In this document: piece by piece, positions 41,820-49,628 of the stretch
How the letters are laid out: each line of letters opens with the position of its first letter
Position numbering within the stretch: the stretch's first letter is position 1
NCBI GenBank assembly: GCA_963846495.1
Contig: CAWJWP010000024.1
Coordinates: 186,001 to 250,000, forward strand
Direction of reading: 5' to 3'
DNA from: DASYQD01 sp963846495
GTDB lineage: Bacteria > Acidobacteriota > Thermoanaerobaculia > Multivoradales > JAIOJS01
Length of the DNA stretch: 64,000 nt
Translations under genes and position numbers: made by a program
The notes under the pieces: model-generated
Database searches by the model: none
Seen by the model: only the letters and a program-made list of their open reading frames with translations
Told to the model about the DNA's origin: nothing

Positions 41820-42505
41820 GCGACGACGTCGCGGCGCGCGTGGCGGCGATCCGCGAGCGGATCGCCGAGGCCTGCGCGCGCGCCGGCCGCGACCCGGCGT
41901 CGGTGACGCTCGTCGCCGCCTCCAAGGCGCAGCCGGTCGAGCGCCTGCGCGCCGCGTCGGACGCGGGCGTGCGCGTCTTCGGTGAGAACCGCGTTCAGGA
42001 GGCGGCGACCAAGCGCGCGGAAATGCCGCCCGAGTGCGAGTGGCACCTCCTCGGGCCGCTGCAGTCGAACAAGGTGCGGCAGGCGGTCGACCTCTTCGCC
42101 ACCTTCCACGCCATCGACCGGCCAAAGATCGCGCACGCGCTCGCGGCGGAGGCGGAGCGGCGCGGCGTCGAGCTCCAGGGCTTCGTGGAGGTCAACCTCG
42201 GCGGCGAGACGAGCAAGCACGGCTTCGCAGCCGAGGGCCTGGTCACGGCGCTCGCGCCGTTGCGCGCGCTGCCCGGCTTGCGACTCGTCGGCCTGATGGC
42301 GATCCCGCCGCCGGGACCCGATGCCGAGGCCTCGCGCCCCTGGTTCCAGAAGCTGCGCTCGCTATGCGACGAGCTCGCCGCAAGCCCGGGTTGGGAGTCG
42401 TTCCCCGGCGGGTTGTCGATGGGGATGAGCGACGACTTCGCGGTCGCCGTCGAGGAGGGCGCGACCCACGTGCGCGTCGGCACTGCCCTCTTCGGTCCCC
42501 GTTAG
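41816..42505 (+). CDS. yggS: PLP homeostasis protein YggS/PLPBP
   Basis: A 229-aa single-domain PLP carrier resembling the alanine racemase barrel. Lys37 in VTLVAASKAQP is the PLP lysine; FGENRVQEAATKRAE, WHLLGPLQSNK, VNLGGETSKHG and the terminal LSMGMSDDFAVAVEEGATHVRVGTALFG are standard. It controls free PLP levels and shows no enzyme activity in characterised members. It is overlapped by the RNase H-like gene and lies two genes upstream of divIVA, a neighbourhood commonly seen for yggS. Confidence 0.94.
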   Translation: MSDDVAARVAAIRERIAEACARAGRDPASVTLVAASKAQPVERLRAASDAGVRVFGENRVQEAATKRAEMPPECEWHLLGPLQSNKVRQAVDLFATFHAIDRPKIAHALAAEAERRGVELQGFVEVNLGGETSKHGFAAEGLVTALAPLRALPGLRLVGLMAIPPPGPDAEASRPWFQKLRSLCDELAASPGWESFPGGLSMGMSDDFAVAVEEGATHVRVGTALFGPR

Positions 42506-42529
42506 AGCCGGCGGGGCGAGGTGCGGGCG

Positions 42530-42652
42530 GGGGCGCCCCCTGCCCCTGGAGGGAGGGACCCGCGGCGCCGCGAAGCGGTGGCGCCCGGTCACCGGGCGCC
42601 CGAGCGGAGCGAGGCCGTGGGCGAGGGGGACGGGGGGTTAGGGGTGAGACGT
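42530..42652. repeat. Degenerate copy of GC-rich palindrome family 2
   Basis: The 22-nt GGCGCCCCCTGCCCCTGGAG plus GG at 42,532-42,553 repeats a segment near 53,304-53,325, and GGGGGGTTAGGGGTGAG (near 42,633) matches GGGGGGTGAGGGGTGGAG at the other copy. Here about 80 nt, containing the hairpin GGCGCCCGGTCACCGGGCGCC (near 42,580-42,600, seen as GGCGCCCGGT/ACCGGGCGCC), separate the two halves. The 262-nt gap between yggS and divIVA contains nothing else that I recognise. Confidence 0.55.
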
Positions 42653-42710
42653 AAAGCAGGGGAGGGGGTTGGGTGGGCGGTGGCAGCGGGCTGTGCCCGC
42701 GGGGGGCGTG

Positions 42711-42739
42711 TTAACATCTTTCGCTCCTGTCGCTTACGA
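42711..42739 (+). promoter_or_regulatory. Weak candidate promoter of divIVA
   Basis: TTAACA (42,711-42,716) and TTACGA (42,734-42,739) are separated by 17 nt, 28 nt before the divIVA ATG. The -35 is reasonable, the -10 poor. It is the only AT-richer spot in the gap. Confidence 0.25.
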
Positions 42740-42767
42740 GAACGACCGCGAAAGGCAGGCATCACCC

Positions 42768-43271
42768 ATGGCCCTCACGCCGCTCGCCATCGGCAAGATG
42801 AAGTTCGCGCACGCCCTGCGCGGCTACGACCAGTCGGAGGTCGAGGAGTTCCTGGCCCAAGTGAGCGACGAGCTGGCGCGCGCCATGACCGAGGTCGAGC
42901 GCTACCGCGAGGACCGCGACCGCTCCGACCAGCGCCTGCGCGAGACCGAGAACCGCGAGCGCGAGCTGCAGGAAACATTGCTGCGCGCCCAGCGCGTCTC
43001 CGACGAGATCCTCGCCAACGCGCAGCGCGAGGCGCAGCTCCTGGTCAAGGAAGCCGAGCTCACCGCCGACCGGCTGGTGCAGCAGGCGATCGAGCAGGCG
43101 ACCGGCATCGAGCGTGGCATGGCCGAGCTGCGCCACCGCCGCCGCGAGCTGCAGATGAAGCTCAAGAACACGATCGAGCTCTACAACCGCATCCTCGAGG
43201 CCGACATGGCCGAGGACCAGGAGCGCCGCGCCACCATCCACACCCTGCCGCGCGAGCGGCACCAGGGCTGA
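42768..43271 (+). CDS. divIVA: DivIVA/GpsB-domain coiled-coil protein
   Basis: A 167-aa protein. The N-terminal DivIVA domain is clear: LTPLAIGKMKFAHALRGYDQSEVEEFLAQVSDELARA, with the lipid-binding head followed by the FxxxLRGYdxxEVdeFL motif. From residue 40 to 155 it is a continuous charged coiled coil. DivIVA proteins recognise membrane curvature and organise poles or division sites. ATG 42,768 follows GGCAGGC. It is placed after yggS, as in many bacteria. Confidence 0.9.
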   Translation: MALTPLAIGKMKFAHALRGYDQSEVEEFLAQVSDELARAMTEVERYREDRDRSDQRLRETENRERELQETLLRAQRVSDEILANAQREAQLLVKEAELTADRLVQQAIEQATGIERGMAELRHRRRELQMKLKNTIELYNRILEADMAEDQERRATIHTLPRERHQG

Positions 43272-43281
43272 CGGCACCGGG

Positions 43282-43569
43282 GTGAGCCTCCCGCCCGCGG
43301 TGCGCGATCGTTTCCCGGGCTACGACGAGGCGACGCTCCTCGACCTGGCGCATCGTTCGTTCGTGGCGCTGCGGTTGATGGAAGAAGGCAGCGGCGAGGA
43401 GCTGCGCTGGCTGCTGCGCACGGTTGGCCGCGACCCGCTCGCTGACCTCGTCGAGCGTCGCGGCGGCCGCGCGCTGTCGCGCCGCAGCCGCGCCTTCTGG
43501 GAGCGCGTGCTCGGCATCGCCAGCTCGCCACCGCATCCGCTCGCGCACGAGCTCTGGCCGCTCGCGTAG
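43282..43569 (+). CDS. Probable antitoxin of nucleotidyltransferase TA pair (DUF6922-like)
   Basis: A 95-aa cytosolic protein starting at GTG 43,282, 10 nt after divIVA. The pattern YDEATLLDLAHRSFVALRLMEEGSGEELRWLLRTVGRDPLADLV...RALSRRSRAFWERVLGI resembles, from memory, small proteins (RRLSxRTxxFWxxVLG) encoded just before AbiEii-like nucleotidyltransferases. The following gene belongs to that class, which supports the pairing. Family name and role are inference; no DNA-binding motif is obvious. Confidence 0.55.
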   Translation: MSLPPAVRDRFPGYDEATLLDLAHRSFVALRLMEEGSGEELRWLLRTVGRDPLADLVERRGGRALSRRSRAFWERVLGIASSPPHPLAHELWPLA

Positions 43570-43630
43570 GGTGCGCTCTGCGCACCCGCTGAACGAGGCG
43601 AGCCGCCGCATTGGTGCGCAGAGCGCACCC
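43569..43630. repeat. Inverted repeat between TA genes (palindrome family 1)
   Basis: GGGTGCGCTCTGCGCACC (43,569-43,586) and its exact complement GGTGCGCAGAGCGCACCC (43,613-43,630) form an 18-bp perfect inverted repeat with a 26-nt loop. The arm itself contains the short palindrome TGCGCTCTGCGCA. The same core appears between gyrB and gyrA. It begins at the stop codon of the antitoxin-like gene and separates it from the toxin-like gene. Confidence 0.8.
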
Positions 43631-43677
43631 CCCGAAACGTCGCCGGCCTGCTGAAGCGGCCGCGATATCGTCCGCGC

Positions 43678-44382
43678 GTGCTGCTGCCGCTCGCTTACCC
43701 CGATGCGCTCGCGACGGAAAGCGATCGTCTGCTCGCTCGCCTCGCGGCGCCGCTAGCCGACGCCGAGCTCTACCTCGCCGGCTCGGCGGCGCTCGCGCTC
43801 TACCTTGGCCACCGGCAGGTGCGTGACCTCGACCTGATGTCGATGACCAACCGGTTGACGCCACCCGAGCGGCGCGACCTGCTCCAGGCGGTGCTCGCCG
43901 CCGCGCCCGGGACCGAGGTCGAGACCGCGCGCGACGGTTTCCTCGCGATGCGAGCCATCGGCGAGGACGCAGCGGGCCGACCCGCCATCCGCTTCTACTA
44001 CTACCCTTACCCGCTCGCCGACCCGCCGCAGGAGCATCGCGGCGTCGAGGTCGCCTCCGCCGTCGACCTCGGACTGATGAAGCTCGGCGCCATCATCAGC
44101 CGCGGCGGCCGGCGCGACTTCGTCGACCTCTATCTGCTCTGCCAGCGGCTGCCGCTCGGCGAGCTGCTCGCGCGCGCCGGCGACAAGTTCGGGCACGTCG
44201 GCGACTTCCCGCTGCAGGCGCTCAAGGGGCTCGCCGACCTCTCCGAGGTCGAGGGCGAGCCGATGCCGCCGCTGCTGCAGCCGCTCGCCTGGGAAGACGT
44301 CGAGACGTGGCTCGACGAGAGCGTGCGCGAGCTCGGTGCCGCGCACGTCGGCCTCGCCGCGGCGCAGGAGGCGCGGCGATGA
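43678..44382 (+). CDS. AbiEii/COG2253-like nucleotidyltransferase (probable toxin)
   Basis: A 234-aa member of the DNA polymerase beta-type nucleotidyltransferase fold. The motif LYLAGSAALALYLGHRQVRDLDLMS supplies Gly35-Ser36 and the metal-binding Asp50/Asp52; VASAVDLGLMKLGAIISRGGRRDFVDLYLLCQRLPL matches the conserved second half (DxxAxKLxAIxxRgkkRDfxDLY). In AbiE systems such enzymes are toxins that modify tRNA ends with nucleotides; members outside AbiE are uncharacterised. Start GTG 43,678. The stop overlaps hutI by ATGA, so the pair may be co-transcribed into hutI. Confidence 0.75.
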   Translation: MLLPLAYPDALATESDRLLARLAAPLADAELYLAGSAALALYLGHRQVRDLDLMSMTNRLTPPERRDLLQAVLAAAPGTEVETARDGFLAMRAIGEDAAGRPAIRFYYYPYPLADPPQEHRGVEVASAVDLGLMKLGAIISRGGRRDFVDLYLLCQRLPLGELLARAGDKFGHVGDFPLQALKGLADLSEVEGEPMPPLLQPLAWEDVETWLDESVRELGAAHVGLAAAQEARR

Positions 44383-45659
44383 GCGCCGGCGCCGCCGCCG
44401 CCGACCTGCTGATCACCAACCTCGCCGAGGTCGCCACGCCGCGCGGCGCCACGCCGCGCCGCGGCCCGGCACAGCGCGAAGTCGCGCGGCTGCGCGGCGC
44501 CGAAGTCCTCTGCCGCGACGGCCGCATCGCCTTCGTCGGCACCTGCGAAGAGCGCCGCGCGCGCTTCGGCGAGCTCGCCGATGTCGCGCGGCTCGACGGC
44601 CGCGGCGGGACACTCATCCCTGGCTTCGTGGATCCGCACACACACCTGCCCTGGGCGGGCACGCGCGAGGAGGAGTTCGCGCAGCGGCTCGCCGGCCGCA
44701 GCTACCAGGAGATCGCGGCGGCGGGCGGCGGCATCCTCTCCACCGTGCGCACCACGCGCGACGCCTCCGAAGAGGACCTGGCGCAGCTCGTGCGCCGCCG
44801 GCTCGACCTCATGCTCGCCCACGGCACCACGACCGCCGAGGCGAAGAGCGGCTACGGCCTCTCGCTCGACGCCGAAGCGAAGCAGCTGCGCGCCATCGCC
44901 CGCGCCGCCGCCGAGCACCCGGTCGACCTCGTGCCGACGCTCCTCGCCGCGCACGAGGTGCCGCCCGAGCACCGCGCCGACCGCGCGCGCTACGTCGATC
45001 TCGTCTGCGAGGAGATCGTGCCCGCCGTCGCCGCGCAACGCCTCGCCCGCTTCTGCGACGTCTTCTGCGAGCACGGCGTCTTCTCGGTCGCGGAATCGCG
45101 ACGCGTGCTGCGCGCCGGCGCCGCGCACGGCCTGCTGCCGCGGCTCCACGCCGACGAGTTCGTCGACTCCGGTGGCGCCGCGCTCGCCGCCGAGCTCGGC
45201 GCCCTCTCCGCCGACCACCTGATCGCCGTCTCGCCGCAGGGCATCGACGCGCTCGCCGCCACCGGCACGACAGCGGTGCTCCTCCCCGGCACGTCGTTCT
45301 TCCTCATGAAGCACACCTACGCGCCGGCGCGCAGCCTCGTCGGCGCCGGCGTGCCGGTGGCGCTGGCGACGGACTGCAACCCGGGCTCCTCGTACACCGA
45401 ATCGATGCCGATGGCGATCGTGCTCGCCGTCTTCGAGCTGCGCCTGTCGATCGAGGAAGCGCTCACCGCGGCGACCTTGAACGCCGCCTGCTGCCTGGGC
45501 CTGGGCGAGGAGATCGGCTCGATCGAGGAAGGCAAGCGCGCGGACTTGGTATTGCTCGACGCGCCCAACCTCCTCCACCTCGCCTACCACTACGGCATCA
45601 ACCCGGTGGCGGCGGTGGTGAAGGCCGGGCGCGTCGTGCGTGAGACCGCGTTGCGCTAA
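44379..45659 (+). CDS. hutI: Imidazolonepropionase HutI
   Basis: A 426-aa amidohydrolase that opens the imidazolone ring in histidine degradation. Visible: FVDPHTHLPWAGTREEEFAQRLAGRSYQEIAAAGGGI (metal His pair and substrate-contact region), TAEAKSGYGLSLD, LHADEFVDSGGAALA, and VALATDCNPGSS with the catalytic Asp. Length is normal. hutH, hutU and hutG are not in this window. The ATGA overlap with the nucleotidyltransferase is curious and probably incidental. Confidence 0.94.
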   Translation: MSAGAAAADLLITNLAEVATPRGATPRRGPAQREVARLRGAEVLCRDGRIAFVGTCEERRARFGELADVARLDGRGGTLIPGFVDPHTHLPWAGTREEEFAQRLAGRSYQEIAAAGGGILSTVRTTRDASEEDLAQLVRRRLDLMLAHGTTTAEAKSGYGLSLDAEAKQLRAIARAAAEHPVDLVPTLLAAHEVPPEHRADRARYVDLVCEEIVPAVAAQRLARFCDVFCEHGVFSVAESRRVLRAGAAHGLLPRLHADEFVDSGGAALAAELGALSADHLIAVSPQGIDALAATGTTAVLLPGTSFFLMKHTYAPARSLVGAGVPVALATDCNPGSSYTESMPMAIVLAVFELRLSIEEALTAATLNAACCLGLGEEIGSIEEGKRADLVLLDAPNLLHLAYHYGINPVAAVVKAGRVVRETALR

Positions 45660-45877
45660 CGGCGCTCGATCACGCGCTCGCGTTCGACGGGAACTGTCGA
45701 GCTGGGAGGCGTGTCGGGCCGCCGCGCCCGGGTGACGCCGGTGATGATGCCGATGCCGAGCAGGACGATGGCGCCGACGAGGATCCACGTCTGCGACACG
45801 CCCAACAGGTAGGCGCCGTAGGCGAGGCCCCCGATGAGCACCGCGTATCCGATGACGTACAAGCCGTAGCTGGACAT
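45656..45877 (-). CDS. Small two-helix membrane protein
   Basis: A 73-aa protein with two hydrophobic helices (YGLYVIGYAVLIGGLAYGAYLLG and TWILVGAIVLLGIGIITGVTRA) and a charged, disordered C-terminus ending VERERVIERR. ATG at 45,877 follows GGAGGAACGACT, a strong Shine-Dalgarno site, which supports it being real. It overlaps the 3' end of hutI by 4 nt on the opposite strand. No family recognised. Confidence 0.65.
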   Translation of the reverse strand: MSSYGLYVIGYAVLIGGLAYGAYLLGVSQTWILVGAIVLLGIGIITGVTRARRPDTPPSSTVPVERERVIERR

Positions 45878-45951
45878 AGTCGTTCCTCCAGGAACGACGC
45901 CTGAGCAAGTCGCCTGCCAGCCCGCGCCGCAAACGGAGGCGCCTCCGCTGC

Positions 45952-47682
45952 CTACCGCACTTCCGGCGCCAGCTGGTCGGCCTGCGGGAAGAGCGGCCGG
46001 ATGTCGACCGGCACGTCGGTAAGCCGGCCGATCGCCGCCTCCAGCGCCGGTGTCGCCACGCCGTACTTCTCGAGGAACGCCTTCGTCCCCGCGTAGTCGC
46101 CCAGCGCCTCGAGCATCAGGTACTCGCGCAGCAGGCTCCCGATGGCGCCTTCGAACTTGTCTTCGACGACACGGAACCGCCCGTCGGCGTCGACCGCGAT
46201 GGCGCCCTTCTCCTGCAGGTAGTTGAACTGCGAGGCGACGCCCTGCCCATGCGCTTCGTGGAGGCCGAAGCGCGCCGAGCGGAAAAGACCGGCGAGGTAG
46301 GTCGCGGGCAGCGTGTCGAGCAGCTCCTGCGGCATCTTGCCGCGCTTCGCCAAGGCGAAGATGTCGTAGACGCCGAGCACGTCCGCCTTCGCCTCCTCGA
46401 TCGGCGAGTAGAGCTCCTGCAGCTCGAGCCGCGCCTCGGTGTCCTTGCCGTCCTTCTTGATGCGGCCCGGGCCGAGGCCGTGGCCGAGCTCGTGATGGAG
46501 CACCTCGTTGAAGAACGCCTCGAACGCCAGGTGCGGCAGCTGGTCCTCGGCGAGCACGCGCGCCGCGATCGGACGCAGGATCTGCTCGTACTTGGCGCGC
46601 AGCATGTTGTGCAGCAGCACCTTCTTGCTGCCCTTCGCCTCGCGCACCCGTTCGTCGTTGGGCAGGTTGAAGGCGACCGTCTGCACGGCCTTCTTGCCGT
46701 CGCCGGCCGAGAAGACCAAGTCGACGACGCGGATCGGGCTCTCGCTGCCGCGCTGGAGGTTCTTGTGCTCGTCGGGGATCGGCAGGTTGCGCTCGAGCCA
46801 GGGCAGCTCGGCCTTGTACATGGCGAGCTTTGTCGACTCGGCGGGGATGTCGATGGTGACGTAGGCCTCGAACGCGGTCTTATAGCCGAAGAGCCCGTCC
46901 TCATAGGTTTCGTAGGGCCCGATCGTCACCTCGACCGGCGCGTCGAGGTCCATCCATGCCATGTCGCTCGCGTAGTAGTCGTCGGACGCGAAGGCGTCGG
47001 CGCGCAATTCGAGGAAGCGGCGCAGGGTGGCGTTGCCGGTGGCCGCCGCGGCGGCGCGCAGCCGCTCGGCGGCGGGGCGCAGCAGCTCGCCGTACTCCTG
47101 CGCGTAGGGGACGGCGACGAGCCCGCCGTCCTGGCGGCGGATCACCGTGAAGCCGGAGCGGAAGGCGTCGGCGTCGCCGGGGTGGGCGGCGATCCAGGCC
47201 TCGAAGTCCTCCTTCGAGAGGTCCTCGGGGTAGAAGCCCGCGCCCTCGGGGTGCGGCGTGCTGCCGATGAACGGTTCGAAGCCCTTCAAGCGGTCCCAGG
47301 GGCCGAAGTTGATGGCGTAGTACTCGCGCGCCGCAGCGGTGTGCGGGCCGTCGTAGGCAAAAACCTGATCGCGGAGCGCCGGGTTGCCCGTCCACACCTG
47401 GCGCAGGTAGACCTCGTCGAGGAAACGCGACGCTGCGATCAGCTCGCCGAGGGCGCGGATCTCGCTCTCCGGCAGACCGCTGAGCTCGGCGGTGAGCGGC
47501 GTGCGCGCGAACTGGGTGACGCGCGCCTCGACGTCGGCGGCGACGGCGAGCGGCGGCGGCGTGGGCTCGGGAGTCGGCGTCGGCGCCGCGGGAGCGCTCG
47601 TCGGACCGGTGCCGCGCCCGGCGCAGGCGGCGAACAGGACGAAGGCGAGGGAAGCGAAGGCGGGCAAACGCGTCGAGCGCAT
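45952..47682 (-). CDS. M49-like zinc peptidase lipoprotein (dipeptidyl-peptidase III family)
   Basis: A 576-aa exported metallopeptidase. The lipobox LFAAC sets Cys20, followed by a Pro/Thr-rich linker. His397-Glu398-Leu-Gly-His401 in LHHELGHGLGPG and a downstream PIEEAKADVLG (Glu429/430) fit the zinc site of the bacterial M49 group, where the motif can be HExxH in place of the eukaryotic HExxxH. The body (YAINFGPWDRLKGFEPFIG, YYASDMAWMDLDAPVEVTIGPYETYEDGLFGYK) matches M49-like proteins. ATG 47,682 has GAGGAGG seven nt upstream and is preferred to GTG 47,697. Confidence 0.82.
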   Translation of the reverse strand: MRSTRLPAFASLAFVLFAACAGRGTGPTSAPAAPTPTPEPTPPPLAVAADVEARVTQFARTPLTAELSGLPESEIRALGELIAASRFLDEVYLRQVWTGNPALRDQVFAYDGPHTAAAREYYAINFGPWDRLKGFEPFIGSTPHPEGAGFYPEDLSKEDFEAWIAAHPGDADAFRSGFTVIRRQDGGLVAVPYAQEYGELLRPAAERLRAAAAATGNATLRRFLELRADAFASDDYYASDMAWMDLDAPVEVTIGPYETYEDGLFGYKTAFEAYVTIDIPAESTKLAMYKAELPWLERNLPIPDEHKNLQRGSESPIRVVDLVFSAGDGKKAVQTVAFNLPNDERVREAKGSKKVLLHNMLRAKYEQILRPIAARVLAEDQLPHLAFEAFFNEVLHHELGHGLGPGRIKKDGKDTEARLELQELYSPIEEAKADVLGVYDIFALAKRGKMPQELLDTLPATYLAGLFRSARFGLHEAHGQGVASQFNYLQEKGAIAVDADGRFRVVEDKFEGAIGSLLREYLMLEALGDYAGTKAFLEKYGVATPALEAAIGRLTDVPVDIRPLFPQADQLAPEVR

Positions 47683-47797
47683 CGGGTTCCTCCTCACCGC
47701 GATTGTATGGGGCGCGCCGCGAGCGTGGCGGCGCAGCGAGAACGCGCCGCGCCTCGATGCGTCGCGTCGCCGCGCCGCGGGCTCGACGCGCGCCGCG

Positions 47798-48436
47798 CTA
47801 CGCGCCGCCGCCGCAGCGGCTCGCCGCCCGTGCCGCGAGGTCGAGCAGCTGCTGCCCCTCGAGCTGCCGCGTGTGCTTGCCGCTGACGAGGAAGGTGAGC
47901 GCCACCTCCTGCTCCGACGCCGCGTCCGCGTTCAACGTCTGGCGCAACCCCGCCGGCAGGTCGCGCGGCAGGTAGCCCCACACTTCGACGCGCAGGAGCC
48001 GCGTCGCCCGCCCGCCTGCCGTCGTGCCGCCCTGGAGCTCCGGCGTGCGCTGCTGCGCGTAGCGCAGGAAGCGCGGCGGCCCGAGCAAGAGCAGCGCGCC
48101 GCCGCGCGGAGTGAGACTGCCGCGGACGCCGTCCTCCTCGTAGAGCCGGTCGGCGGCGGCGACGCGCTCGGCGAAGAGGCGCGCGAACGGGTTGTCGTCG
48201 TCGTCGGGGTCCGCGTCGCGGCAGTCCCAGAAGCGGCCGAGGAAGGCGGCGAAGTCGGCGTTCGTCTTCACGTGCGCCAGGCCGTCGCGGTCGTCGGCGA
48301 GGAGCAGCCAGCGCGCCGGGCCCGCGCCCCAGGCGCGCGCCGTCTCGGCGGCGGCGGAGCCCATCGGCCGGCAGCCGATGGCGGCGCTGCCACTGGCGCA
48401 AAGCGCCAGCGCGAGGAGCGCGGCGGCGCGTTCCAT
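47798..48436 (-). CDS. GWxTD-like domain protein
   Basis: A 212-aa exported protein with a signal peptide that might be lipidated (SAAIGC). Residues 40-190 follow the GWxTD domain plan known mainly from Acidobacteriota: WLLLADDRDGLAHV...FAAFLGRFWDCRDADPDDDDNPFARLFAERVAAADRLY, then a GRGxxLLLGPP segment. The name-giving GWxTD is degenerate here (GVRGSLTPRGG). Function of the family is not established; it is often found with exported peptidases. Confidence 0.65.
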   Translation of the reverse strand: MERAAALLALALCASGSAAIGCRPMGSAAAETARAWGAGPARWLLLADDRDGLAHVKTNADFAAFLGRFWDCRDADPDDDDNPFARLFAERVAAADRLYEEDGVRGSLTPRGGALLLLGPPRFLRYAQQRTPELQGGTTAGGRATRLLRVEVWGYLPRDLPAGLRQTLNADAASEQEVALTFLVSGKHTRQLEGQQLLDLAARAASRCGGGA

Positions 48437-48464
48437 GACGATGTTCCGCTATGTTCTCCCGCCA

Positions 48465-48494
48465 GGCGCCGCGGGCGAAGCGCCCGCGAGCGCC
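48465..48494. terminator. GC-rich hairpin downstream of the DUF3467 gene
   Basis: CGCGGGCG-AAG-CGCCCGCG (48,470-48,488) extended by GGCGC/GCGCC (48,465-48,494) forms a long stem right after the stop of the minus-strand DUF3467 gene. No T-run follows in either direction, so it would be a Rho-independent terminator only in the loose high-GC sense. Confidence 0.3.
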
Positions 48495-48518
48495 GTCAGT
48501 GCCTCGCTGCGGATCCGC

Positions 48519-48812
48519 TCAATGCACGGCGTCGCCGGCCGGGTCCTGCGCCTCGACGATGGGCCCGAAGCTCTCCTCGTAGCGCGCCACGTTCGCCGCC
48601 AGCGCCCGCACGATGCGCTTCATGTGGCCGGGGCTGGTGACGATGCGGGCGCAGACCATGCCCTGCGGCGGCACCAGGTTGATGAAGTCGAGGATGAACT
48701 CCTCGCGCGTGTGCGTGATGCGCAGCAGGTTGGAGTAGCGGCCCTTGAGCTCCTCGTCGGCGATCTTGATCGCGACGCCCTGAGGCTCCTGAGGCTCCTC
48801 GGCTTCGGCCAT
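48519..48812 (-). CDS. DUF3467 family protein
   Basis: A 97-aa protein. After a short Glu/Pro-rich start, VAIKIADEELKGRYSNLLRITHTREEFILDFINLVPPQGMVCARIVTSPGHMKRIVRALAANVARYEESFG matches DUF3467, a small widespread family. The family's function is unknown. ATG 48,812 is chosen because GGGAGG lies just upstream; nine further in-frame codons exist. It is divergent from the HELLH membrane protein gene (42-nt gap). Confidence 0.88.
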   Translation of the reverse strand: MAEAEEPQEPQGVAIKIADEELKGRYSNLLRITHTREEFILDFINLVPPQGMVCARIVTSPGHMKRIVRALAANVARYEESFGPIVEAQDPAGDAVH

Positions 48813-48854
48813 GATTCCTCCCGCGGGATCTGGAGGCATCGTACCCTACGCCGG

Positions 48855-49628
48855 ATGAACAAGACGCTGCGCCTCCTCGCGCTACCCCTGACGGACGTCC
48901 TCTACGGCCAGCAGCGCACGCTGGCGCGGCCGCGCGATTTGGCCTGGCTGCTCGGCGGGCTTCTGCTCGGCTGGTGGGTGTACGTGCCGCTCCACGAGCT
49001 GCTGCACGCCTTCGGCTGCCTGGCGACCGGTGGTGAGGTGTCGCGGCTCGAGGTCGACCCGCTCTACGGCGGCGCGCTGCTGGCGCGCCTCTTCCCGTGG
49101 GTCGTCTCCGGCAGCGAGTACGCCGGACGCCTGTCGGGTTTCGACACCGGCGGCAGCGACGCCGTATACCTCGCCACCGACTTGGCGCCGTTCCTGTTGA
49201 CGCTCGTCGCGGTGTGGGCGCTGCGGCGCGCGGCGCGGGCGGGGCGGCCGGGCCTCTTCGGGATGGCGGCGCCGTTCGCGCTGGCGCCGTTCCTGTCGTT
49301 GACCGGCGATGCGTACGAGATCGGCTCGGTGCTGGTGACGCGGCTGCCGCCTTGGAGCACGGCGGCGGCGCTCCTGCGCGGCGACGACGTCGGCCTCGTC
49401 GCCGAGCGGCTCGCCGCAGCACCCGCCGCGCCGTGGGCGGGATTCCTAGTCGCCTGCCTCGTGGGCGTGGCGTGGGCGTGGATCACCTACTGGCTGGGCG
49501 GCGCGGTGGCGCGGGCGCTCGGCGAGCCGCCGATCGCGGCGCCGGTCGCCAATGCTGATGGCGCGCCGGTCGTCGCCGACGCGCCGCGCAGCGAGACCGT
49601 GAGCTCGTCGACCGCGAACTGCCAGTAG
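48855..49628 (+). CDS. Membrane protein with HExxH zinc-protease motif
   Basis: A 257-aa protein with about five hydrophobic helices. His47-Glu48-Leu-Leu-His51 sits in a membrane segment (YVPLHELLHAFGCLATGGEVSRLE), typical of DUF3267/M50-like intramembrane metalloproteases. The Asp partner of M50 enzymes is not evident. The C-terminal 45 residues are low-complexity and read antisense to the next gene over 142 nt, so the true end may be earlier. Function unknown. Confidence 0.6.
   Translation: MNKTLRLLALPLTDVLYGQQRTLARPRDLAWLLGGLLLGWWVYVPLHELLHAFGCLATGGEVSRLEVDPLYGGALLARLFPWVVSGSEYAGRLSGFDTGGSDAVYLATDLAPFLLTLVAVWALRRAARAGRPGLFGMAAPFALAPFLSLTGDAYEIGSVLVTRLPPWSTAAALLRGDDVGLVAERLAAAPAAPWAGFLVACLVGVAWAWITYWLGGAVARALGEPPIAAPVANADGAPVVADAPRSETVSSSTANCQ

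Noticed and set aside
42506..42767. RNase P RNA gene, expected near RNase H-like/zinc-ribbon genes in some phyla
   Set aside because: The conserved GAGGAAAGTCC and ACAG-type P RNA cores are absent; the segment consists of palindromic repeats.
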